Origin: Puffinus mauretanicus
Lineage: Eukaryota; Chordata; Aves; Procellariiformes; Procellariidae
Reading direction: 5' to 3'
DNA: 64,000 nt
Assembly: GCA_023333565.1 (NCBI GenBank)
Contig: JAJKFH010003493.1
Location: 1,302,001 to 1,366,000, forward strand
Position 1 is the stretch's first letter; every line of letters starts with the position of its first letter. Positions 43,201 through 55,200 of the stretch are shown piece by piece. Both the position numbers and the translations under genes were made by a program. A model generated the notes under the pieces. That model saw nothing but the letters and a program-made list of their open reading frames with translations. It made no database searches and was not told the DNA's origin.

Positions 43201-46200
43201 ATAGGAGTAAAGAACAATAGAGTAAACTTTTTAAAGAATGTCATTTGATTTGTATTAGTATGTGACATGGGTGAATTAGAAGTGAATTGCTGGCAGTTTT
43301 TCATGTGTTCTCGAATACTGTCTTATTACACTGCTAGAGGCCATAAATTATTTTTCAAAGTTAATATATTTGGCATCTCTAAGCAATAATGTATAATGTT
43401 AGCACACAAAAAAACTTAAAGATTTGTAAATTCAAAGAAATACAAATCAGTTGTTGAATGTTAACTGGATGTCCATATCTTTATTTTCAAAACTGTAAAA
43501 TAAAATACCCAAAAGGTGGAGTCTAAAACATCTGCTTCTATTTTAGACAGAGACACATTGAATTTGTGCTGAAAGAAAGCAGTAGGTTAGTGATTTCATT
43601 AAATTGTTGATGAACAGCTGTGTAGCTGAGAGCTACACTGGTTTATTACTGGGATCTTGTTTTTATGCATTTTTCAGTGCTCATTAACATTTCAGATTGA
43701 GACAGACTACACAACTTTACTACTATTTGCAGTGAAAAGTGTCCTTCCACATCAAACCAGGCTTTTTTTTTTTTGAAGATTTTAGTAAAAACATTACGGG
43801 AGGTATTATCATATAGTCTGCTGTATCCTACAGTTATTAGTGGCCTGTCACTGACCTCAGATTTGCCTCTCTATAGACTATATGAACATAGAGCAACTTT
43901 CTGGGCAGAGACAGGCAATGCTTGGACTAGAAAATGAAACTGTTGAGATTACACTGATGAGAGAGCAATTATACACATGAAAGTTACCTCTCTTAGCTGA
44001 CTTCACCCATTTTAAAATTACATTCCCCACCTCGTGGCAAGAGGATTTATTACACCATAAAATTGCAAACTGAAGGTAGTAAATTTCTTCCCTACCCCCA
44101 TACATTTTAAAAAATGGTGGAAATTATGAATTTTTCTATAAGCGTCAGCAGAGGTTTAGGATGCCTGAAAAGGTGTCTTTTGTGAAGAAGAAATTTTAAA
44201 TATATATATAAAATATTTTACAAAAATATTTAACATAATTTGTAATGGGAAAATGTATACAAGTTAGAAGACAATGTAATAAATTATAGAATTACTTGGC
44301 AATACATTTTAAAATAGAAAACTGTGAAGGCAAAATTTTTTAGTAGTGATTGAAAATCCTGTTCCAGTTCATCACTCAAGGGATAGACAGAATATCCCCA
44401 AAAGGCTTGTGTTGAATTCTTCTTGTAGGTGAGAAATGCAAATAGCTTTCAGCAATGTTCATAGAAGCTTTTTATTTGAACTGTCAGTTTTGTGGCTCCT
44501 GTTTCTTCTTCCGTTGCTTTTAGTGGTAATTATGAAGCTATAATACTGAATGCGTATCTGTAACTTACTCCAGAGAAAAATTGTGACAAGCAACAACTGC
44601 TTTTCTCTTTTTCTTTTTTCCTCCTTTGGGGTGATGCTGATGGTGAGCAGCTTCTTTTTTTTTCCTTATCTTCCCTTCTCCTCTGCCCCCCTTCCTGTGA
44701 TTCAGAGAACTGATTATAGAGTAGATCTGTGTTTTTTTCATGCTGGTCTCCAAATACCCGTAAATTATCCTGCAGTAGTTTCTTATAATGAAAAAGGGCC
44801 ACCTGGTTCATAGAAACTTAGAAATGGTGCCAAAACACAAGCATACCCTTGGTTTTCTCATTCTTTGGACTGAAATTGGTGGTCTTGGCCCTTTTCTGAG
44901 AAAATAGACATTCATTGAAACAGGAAAGATTCTAACCTGATATAAGGCAAATTTTTTTCACCATAATGCACCTCAAATACTGTGTTCAGTTTTGGGCCCT
45001 TCACTACAAGAAAGACATTGAGGTGCTGAAGTGCATCCAAAGAAGGGCAACGAAGCTGGTGAAGGGTCTAGAGCACAAGTCTTATGAGAAGTGGCTGAGG
45101 GAACTGGGGGTGTTTAGCCTGGAGAAAAGAAGGCTGAGGGGAGACCTTATCACTCTCTACAACTGCTTGAAAGGAGGAGGTTGTAGTGAGGTGGGTGTTG
45201 GTCTCTTCTCCCAAGTAACAAGCAATAGGACAAGAGGAAATGGCCTCAAGTTGCACCAGGAGAGGTTTAGATTGGATACTAGGGAAAATTTCTTCACCGA
45301 AAGGGTTGTCAAGCCTTGGAACAGGCTGCCCAGGGAAGTGGTTGAGTCATCATTCCTGGACGTGTTGACGTGGTGCTTAGGGACATGGTTTAGTGGTGGA
45401 CTTGGCAGTGTTAGATTTATGGTTGGACTCGATGATCTTAAAGGTCTTTTCCAACCTAAATGATTCTATGATTATAACAGTCAAATGTAGAAGAGGCTGT
45501 CCAGAGAGGTTGTGTAGTCTTTACCTCTGAAGGTTTTCAAGACGCTACTGGATAAATCCCTGGTTAGCCTGGGCTGGAGAATGGCAGTCTCATTTTTATA
45601 GTGAATTGTGATGGTTATAGGTGCAAAGATTGTGTGAATCTCTTCCTCTACTTTGATGAGTTTCTTGCTTTGATGAGTTCTGCCGGCAACTAAAAAGGCT
45701 ATCCATTGCAAACAAGTAAGTATTATTTTATAGGTATCTTAAAAAAGATATCTGAATATCTGAAGCTAATAGAAGCTGCAGAGACTTTTCTAGTATTTGG
45801 GACCAAAAAAAAAAAAAGGTTTATCAGTATATGGCAAACTTGTGTACCATCTCTCCTACTGTCCTGTCTCCAACAGTGGCAATAAGTCAATATCCTTAGG
45901 GAAGGAAGAATGGAATAAGCATATTTGATACTTTACTAGCCTCCAACTATTTTCAGCTTGAGTTGCTTCCTGAACTAGATATGGTTCCTAGGCATAGGAG
46001 TTTTGTGTTTGTGTAACACGAGTGTTTGTATAACCACTACCAACAGCAGGAATCTCCATCAAATTTTAAATAATTAACTGGAGGAATGATAAAGACTAAA
46101 AGCAATAACTCTGTCATTGTTAAAATCTTCTGCAGTGGTGTATGCTTCTTATTTATTTCGTCTTTCATTATAGCCATCACCTCTTCTGGGGGTTAGTCTT

Positions 46201-49200
46201 GAAGAATCACTCTTAATTTAATTAATCCATAACTGTCTAGCTGCAATCATGTCTCATTTGAAAATACTCCTCATACTGTAGGATGACATATACCAGCTTG
46301 TTCTTACATCTGTTGGAAGCACTTGGATTAACCAGTGAACACTGTACCAAGGCAAGTCATGAGTGGCTTACTGAAGTTCTGTGCAGCTTGAAAAATCTTC
46401 ACTGATTGTGTCCCATGTAAAGTCATTCTGATAGTATTGACAACGTATCTTAGAAGCTTTAGAAGCTCTAGAAAATTAATGCTGTTTTGAAAACATCATT
46501 CCCTCAGCTCCCCCTTTCCTCCCCATCCAAATTCAGGACTTCTTCCTTCATTTTGGAACTTCTATCCACTAATAACTAATGTGAACATGAGCTAATCCAG
46601 TGAGGATAGTCATCTTTCATATAGGTATGTGATAGTGCTAATGTAGCAGATTCAGATTGTGACAGTCTGTTTGTAAATCTCTGTTAAAAGTATTCTTAAA
46701 TAAAAACCATGATAAAATAACATCAGTGAGCAAAATTATAACTGAAAGCTTAATTGCAAAAATGTCTCCAAGGCCATGTAGAGATGATTTGGTGAAATGG
46801 TACTGTTTTACGAGTAGCGCAAATATTGACAAGATTTGATTTTATCTTTTTTTTTTTTAAATCCTAATTAAAAATGTGGGGTAGTATGGAAAGCTATCTT
46901 CTGTATTTTAAACAGCTGTTTAATTTTGCAAAAGTAGTTCAGAAGGAAAACCAGATAACTCTTTGGATTAAGCAATGGCTTAATCAAATTCAAGACTCAT
47001 TTTAAGGCTGTTGGCATAAAACCGTCTTTTCAAGGATGCTGAGAATTTGAAAAATTATTCTGTGGATATATTTCTGTGTCTTTCATTTAGAAGAATTTAG
47101 TCTTGCGTTTGTTATGGACATTTTTTCAGCGAAGGACTCTCCTATAGTTAACATAATGCTGCTGAAATAAGCTTTTTCAGCTTGAATATGTAATTTGGAA
47201 ATGAGCAGTGATTTGTAAACCTAGAGGAAAACATAGTGATTATATTGAATATGTTAGCTGCAAGAACTAAATGACTATAAGTATCTTCTGCCTCTCTTAA
47301 TATCCAAGACTGTGGATATCATAGAGTATACCATCAGTACCGGCTGCTTCGCGGCAGTACGATCAGCCCTTGGAGCAATGGAAATGAAATTCTTTATCAG
47401 CTCTTAGAGTTTCTTCCTTAATGTATTTTATTTTGATACTGAATGCATTTTAGAATGGGGACATCTGTTTGCTAAAAATTTAATTGGTGCCACTGTCCTA
47501 TTTCAGCCAATCGAGATCTCTTAATCTAAGAATTAAAGCAAGAATCCCACCTTTACAAATAAACGCAAAAATGGTCATACCAATACTACACCCTTAAATT
47601 AATTTTCAGTGTTTATGGCTAAGACTGATTTTGTAGGGTTTTTATGGAATAAAATTCAGAGTCTGGTTCTACTCATTATTTCTGGTCTTGACCAGACAAT
47701 GACAGTTTATACACATTTGTCAACTGAATTAGACAAACCATATGTACTCCCACTACCCTCCTGTTTGTGGGTGGCTGCGTACAGGGTACTTTCTCTGCTT
47801 GGCATCCTCAACAGTGCGGATCCAAAAGATGCAACTCGACTGCAGAACTGTTTTGCTAGTCAACAAGTACTGTACCCCACCCACATTTCTAACTAGCAGA
47901 TGGTGAGGCAAGCTTGTAGAACATGGTAAGGGATTTCACTACATCTCTTAAAAGTAAATAAATAATATTTGAAAATTCTATTTAAAAATCTAAATTACAG
48001 AATTAATTAGCCATGAAAGCATAGCATCATGTAAGTATAGGATTTTATATTTGTAAAACTTTCATGGTCACCTTAGATAAATATTACTTCAGTAATTTAA
48101 AGTACTTCTGAAGCATAAGACAGTATTTATTTAAGGTATTGGTCATCCTAATGCTCTAAATATCAGAGACTTCTGACTAAAGACAGTTGTTCTGGAAGAA
48201 AAGATTTAGTAGTACTCTGCTGCAAGTCCTCCTTTTGTTTTAAAAAAAAACAAAAAGGGGATTAGATACGCATTTAGAACAAGAAGACTTTCGGCATGAA
48301 TAAGCAGACTAAATGACTTCATTAACTTCAAGCTATTATGCATTTGTGTGAAACCATGCTAAAACTACAACCCTGTCAGCACTGTATTCTTTCTGTGATT
48401 TCCAAATCATAGTAGTAACAAATTTCCTAGTCATCAGCCCAATGGACTGCTGTTTGCTCTGGACATCAAGCTAGGTTCTTCCCTTCTGTTCAGATTCTGC
48501 AGGCCAGGTCATGGTTGCTTCTGTTTTGCTCTTGACTGTATTCAGCTTATTCTTTCTGTGACTGCTATGCAATTTTTTGCATAGGTACATAGATTTGGCT
48601 TGAATAATCTCACTTTGGGATTTTAATATTATTTAGTAATTAAAAAATAATAATTTATAACTTTGTGTCTCTATGCATGAAAATTATCACTAGAATGAAA
48701 GATTGTAAAATTCAAGTCAGATTCATTTTTCTGAATAGCAGCATGCTTAGAATTTACTAAGACAGGGGCTTTGCCTTACTGAGCTCACCATCTACATGGT
48801 AAGTTGCAGTACTGATGTTTGCTCTAATAGACACATTTAATACATAAAAATGAAATTTCCACAAAGTCCTCTAATGAATTAGTATCACAGTAAGGAATAA
48901 AGACAGTCTGATTATAGAAATGGTATTATGTTCTAACACCATGTTCAACATCCTGTATTGCCCTTTATGGTTATGTAATAGCAGCAGCAAAATTCAAGGA
49001 AAATTGCTAATTAGGTTTCACCCAGGAATCTGTATCTTGCTTGATCAATTTTATCAGAAATGTCTGACCTGTCAGTCTCTCTCACTTCCCTACACTATGA
49101 CTTCTGTTCTGACTTTCTGCTCTGTTAAGATCACTTAATTTCTCTTCAGCATAATAGTTTATCTAAGGGATCTCATCCCATTTATTTTAAAAATCTGTTT

Positions 49201-52200
49201 TCTGCACTTTGTACATATAAGCAGCACACCTTCTAGCAATATACTTTATCCAGACTGCATCATTAATTGCATTTACACAGTACCTCTCAGCGCCAAAATA
49301 AGGCATTTTACCAAAGATGTTAGCAGTCTAATCATGAAATTGATATAGTGGTTCCAAATTCTAAGCTGAAAGAAAAAGGAAAACAATTCGGTTTTCAAGT
49401 TGATTTTATAGATGAAAGAAGTCAAGTATTTTTTATATCTCTGAATAATTACAGAGAGAAGATGCTAAGTGAAAAAAAACACATTATGTGATATGACCTT
49501 TACTTACTGCTAAGACTTGAACTCCAACATCAGAATTCCCTACTATTGTAAATAATTATCATCCAGATTTATGAAAAGTGTTGAGGAAATTAAGAGATGG
49601 AAGGGGAGTCTGCTTTGTACTGAGTCAAAACTGAAATTACTGTCTTCTTCCACTTGCTTCAAATGGATCTTTACAATGGATTTTTTAATTGTTATTCAGC
49701 TGGCTCTTGAGTGTCCATGTTGCATCCTCACAGGGAATGCATTACAGCAGTTTTAAGAGGATGAAAATGATATAATGAGAAAAATTACTCACATTAATAG
49801 CAAAATTGTATCCATTAGCATTCTAAATATAGGAATCTTATTCAAATCTTTCTGATATCTGAATTACAAAAGGTTGTGATACATTTATCTGTTCTCTAGT
49901 CCATTTTATTGAAATGCCATCATTGTAAACAAGTTCTGAATGCTGTAGTTCATTTGTATTCATTAAGTCCAGAGACGTTATAACATGAAATGAGTTGCAA
50001 GGACAAGTGAACAAAATTTAAACCACTGGTGTTGTGAGAAGAACTACAGTAGAAGTGGAAAAGCTATTAATTGTACTTCCACTTAAAGAATTTGGCTGGT
50101 AAAGGAAATAAATGCAACCTTTTGAACATCATTGTATGTGCTCTGAAAATATGTTGTAGTGACTAACTAAATATTGGGTGTTTTTTAAAAAAATAAGCCT
50201 ACTTCTAGGTGAATTAATTAAACATTTGTGGGTTGCATTGCTTTTTACTTAGCCCTGAAGTTGTAAAGAGTGAGCCGTATGGAGAGAAGGCTGATGTCTG
50301 GGCTGCAGGATGCATCCTTTATCAGATGGCAACTCTGAACCCACCGTTTTACAGCACCAATATGCTCTCCTTGGCAACTAAGGTATTCAGATTTGCCAGA
50401 TCAACCTACCAATTATTTCTGCATGTGTTCACTAGATCCATGAGAGTTTATGTTTAAGGTTATAGAAGCATAAACCTCTCTGGTCTGATGTGTGAACGAG
50501 CACAAGTGTTTATCATTGTATGAATTGCTATTTTGCTATTCTAAATGCAAAAATTGCTTGTAAATGTTAGTATATTATTACCTCTCAGACTAGCATATTT
50601 TTATCATTGCATTTGGTGATAGACCTGTAAAATTTCTTGATGTACTATAATACTGGATTTCCTATAGCATTGTGTATTACTCCTTTGGATGTGATCACAA
50701 ATAAAAATAAATCATTGTTTGTTTGTTTTTTTTAATGTTTCCCTTATTCAGATATTGTAGCCCTTTGATCTACAGTGATTATGTACATTAATGTGGATAC
50801 CTGATTAGAAGTGCATTAGACATTTTGCATTAGAAGATAAGTTCTAAATTGTTTTGCAAGTTAGAGCTGATGATGTAATGCCCATCAGGTTGTTTCAAGG
50901 AGCAATACTTATCATATAAGATCTTCAAATAAATAATGGAATATTTTTCTTCAATTAACTGTAGATTATTTATTTTGCAGATAGTAGGGGCTGTGTATGA
51001 ACCTGTGCCAGAAGGGCTGTACTCTGAAAAAGTGTCATTTACCATTAAGAGGTAATTACTCATCTAGTTTTATTTCGACATCCTGCTGAAAAGATGTTTT
51101 GTTTCGTATGTTTCCATGTGACAGTTTGCTGACTTTAGCAACTGCCAATATTTGTCTCTGAATATGAAATATCTTCTGATTTAAAGAAAAACAGAGGTGT
51201 CTCCTTTCCCTGCTAATAACATATGCAATATAGTTGCATACATGCAACTGGAAAACTCATGCCAGTATAGTCAGCACATTTATCCAACCAGTATAGACTT
51301 TATACTCAGTGCTGAACAATACCAATGCTGTAGTTAACTCCCTACACATCAATTTTTTTCCCCATGAAAATACAGCATTTTGAGTCATTTTGAAGTGCAG
51401 TTTATGGTCAAGGAAGTAACCCTGTTGCAATATGTTACTTATAGATCACTGTATGATCACATTCATAGTTTTGTGTGTTTATTTGACTGATAGAAATATG
51501 TTTCCCACTACCTTCTAATCCTGTTAGCAGGATAGCAGAGATAACAAAGCAGAGGTAACGCAGTAATAGAGGAAAAGATGAGCCTGTATTTGTTCCACTC
51601 ACTCATCACATATTTCTCTTAGCTACAGTTACATCTTCCTGGTGATAATGTAATGTGTAAGGCAAAGTATAGAGAGTGAATTGGTGCACTTCTATGAGAT
51701 TTAGCTCCCTTGATTTTTCTGTTTTAGAAAAACTCCACTTAGCACAAAAATGCTTTTTCTTTCTCACTCAGATGTTGAATTCTATCTCTAAAAAGCACTT
51801 TACTGTACAAAGACTGTAACATTTTTATACTATGTTTTATTGTACAAAAAGGTTTCTGTTATTTAAAGACCTTGAGGATGAAGGACAACAATGGAGAGGA
51901 TAGGAGCTAATATAACTAACATTTACCTTTAAGAGTCCTGAAATGAATTTTAGTATTTTAAATATTTACAGATAATTGTGGTTAGAATAACTGACTTTAT
52001 TAATTCATTGCTCGCTATTTAAGAATAATATAGTAATCCCAATGCATCCAGAAAATATCTTCCAGTCACATCATATCAGTATTGATATGTATTGCATTCT
52101 CTTACAAATTTTAAACACATCTTTTTCAGTGACTTAGATAAACAAAGTTATGTGAGTGTCTGGCCTTCTGTCTTTTCCTTCTTTTCATTCCTGATAATGA

Positions 52201-55200
52201 TGAGAAACTCTGTAATAGGAAGTTTTTGAGAGTTTTTCCAAGGCCAGCTATTGAGTTATTTATGATTGCAGATACTGTGGCTGTATTAAACAGGTTCACT
52301 GAAAGTCCCATATCATCATGAGACTGGCTGCTATGGAGGCTAACTGGTTTAAATAGATGATTAAATACGTATTTGCATGAAAATATTAAAATTAAGTTTT
52401 CCTATCACGTAAGAATTTTTCTGCTTATTTTAATAGCAGTGGTAATCATAAAATGTTTTTTAAAAAAATGTTGATTCTCTTACTATGGGTTAATCCTTAA
52501 ATGAAATATTACGTTTAGGTTTTGGCTTATGCTTTCTGAGATATTTAGAAAGAATAAACAACATTAAAGAAAAGCAGTAATAATGAGATTTTACTTACAA
52601 TATAGCTGAGGAAATATCAATGGAAATGAAGAATTTCTTTCTGAATGACTAAAGCAAAACACATATTCAGAGATGAATGTCATAAATAGAAAAAATAATT
52701 TATTGATAGTGATTAGAAAAAACATTGAAAGCTTCATGTTGCAACTGTAAATTTGCATTTAGTGTTATCATTATTATTATTCAATAATATTATTAAAATA
52801 CAGTTTTATTGGATTAAGCTACTAAAGAAAGTTCTGGAATCATAATCGTCAAAGTCTTTCAGAGTCGAACATCAATCTACTCAGTGTTTAGACATAAATA
52901 AATAATTTCTTTCTAGATGCATTGGAAATGGATTTAGGATTTACCAGAAATCTTTTATAGCTCAGATCGTTCTTGGAAATTTTGACCCATTTCAGAGGAT
53001 TAAAATAAAAAATTAGAAAGAAAAAATCAAACAGAACATTTCTTAAGGGTGAAAAACTTGCATCTGTTTAAAGGAAATATAAAATTTTAAGTAAAACAGA
53101 TTAACAAAGTTATGAAAATTAATGAGGCGAATCAACAGATTTAAGCAAATTTAAACAAAAAAGATTAAAATCAAGAAGTTCAAGTACTGTAAAACATCTT
53201 CAAAACTGCTACTTTACATGGCAGTTATGTTTATTTAGAAAGTACTGTTTTAGAAATAATAAAATCATTCTGTGACACTTTCTTTAAAGAAGGATGTTGG
53301 GTTAAGTGTATCTGTATGCTACCTGGTCAATAGTACTCTGCAGTGAAATCATAGTAAATTATCAGATTCACTGGAGTTAACAGATTTAAGACAGTTTATA
53401 GTACATGCAGAACTGTCCCTATCAGCTTTCATGTCCTACACTATATACAAAATATTTTGGGGATTTAAAAATAGGCCTAATAGTATATTATTACTGTTAC
53501 TAAACAGCTACCTAGGGTGCCTGAAACAAGAACCATAGAACTGTAAAGTAATTTAGGTTGGAAGGGACCCCCAGAGGTCATCTAGTCCATCTGCTCAAAG
53601 CAGATACAATTAGATCTGGTTGCTCACTGCTCAGGGTCTTGTCTAACTGAGTTCTGAATATCTTGAAGAATGGAGATCCCACAACTTCTCTGGGCCCTCT
53701 TTGGTGCTTGTCTGCCTTTATGGTTAGAAGCAGTAGCAGTAATAATAGTAATAATAATAATAATCCTTATATCTAATCAGATTTTCCTGTGTTCTAACTT
53801 GTGTCTATTGCCTCTTGCCTTATCACTGTTAACCTCTGAGAAGGATCTGGCTCCATCTTTTCTATACCCTCCCATTATGTAGACAGCAATCAGATCTCTG
53901 TATAGGTGGCCCAGGTCCCTCTGACAACAGCCCTGCCCGTGTATCAACTGATCCCTGTAATTTGGTGTTCATGAACCTGTTGAGAACACACTCCATCTCA
54001 TCATCTAGCTCATTAATAAAGACATTAAACAGTGCTGGCCCAGTATCAATCTCTGGAGGATGCTACTTCCAGCCACCAGCTGGACTTTGTACTGCTGATG
54101 ACACCTCTTTGAGCCAGAAAGTTCAGCTAATTACCTACCTTATAGTCCTGTGGATCCTGTGGGATATTGTGTCAAAGGCCTTGCTAAAATAAAGCTACCC
54201 ACAGCATATGCTGCTCTCCCCCTGTCCACAGAGCCAGTAATCTCATCATAGAATGCAATGAGTCTAGTCAGGTATGACTGCTGTTTGGAAAATCCATCCT
54301 GGCTGTTCCCAGTCACCTTCTTGTCCTTTGTGTGCTTGAAAATTACTTCCAAGGGAATTTGCTCATTATTTTTCCAGGGACTGAGGTGAAGCTGACTGGC
54401 TAGTAACATCCTGTATCCACCCTCTCACTTTTCTTGGATATGCATGTGATACTCAACTTTTTCCAGTCTACAGGAACCTCCCTCTGATCCTTTCAGACAT
54501 GATGAATAGTGGCATTGGCCAGTTGCATCAGCACCCTCAGGCTCATCTCATCTGGTCCTGTGGGCTTGTATATGTCCAATTGGCTTAAATGCTTTCTCAC
54601 TATATTTTCCACTGTGTGGTAATGCTTCATGCTCATGGATTCTACATGTAGGCTCAGAGATCTGGAACACTTAAGCCCAAAGTTTCCCAATGGAAATGGA
54701 AGCAAAAAAGGGATTGAGTGCCCCAGCCTTTTCCATGTCCTTTGTCTCTAGGTTGCATAGTGGGTCCACATTTTCCTTAGCCTTTCTTCTGTTGTCAATG
54801 TATTTATAGAAGACCTTTCTTCTGCCTTCCACATCCATTGCTAGTTTCAACTCCAGCTGACCTTTGGCTTTCATAACACCACCCTTTGGGCAATATCTGT
54901 ATATTCTTCCTGTGTAGCCCACCCCTGCTTCCTACATGCAGGAGTGGGCTGTTCTTTGCTTTGAGGTGTCCCTGAAGATTAGCTAGCTCTCCCAAGCTTT
55001 CCCTTTACCTTCCAGGGCAGTCTTCCATGAGATTCTAGCAGAAAGATCCCTCAACAGGCTGAATTCTGCTCTCCTGAAGTCCTGTGTTGTGACCGTACAA
55101 TCTGTCTTTCTCACTTCTCTCAGGATTTTGAACTCCACAGTTTGATGGTTGCTGTAGCCGAGGCTGCCCTTGATCTTCACATCCCTGTCTGGTTCTTCCT

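Larger units (their letters stand above)
30218..50252 (+). other. NEK10: NEK10 giant intron (20,035 bp) inside the activation segment
   Basis: Splits the activation segment between ILYS and CPE. Contains a sense LTR (32315-33446), a candidate cassette exon (39779-39862), a TA/CA microsatellite (41568-41630), and nested CR1 elements (about 44895-45590). The remaining stretches are AT-rich and I see no gene in them. Acceptor is ttttacttag. Confidence 0.8.

Noticed and set aside
44966..45463. 165-codon open frame taken as a possible gene
   Set aside because: It is the end of CR1 ORF2 in a 5'-truncated LINE copy. No start context or conserved full-length protein.
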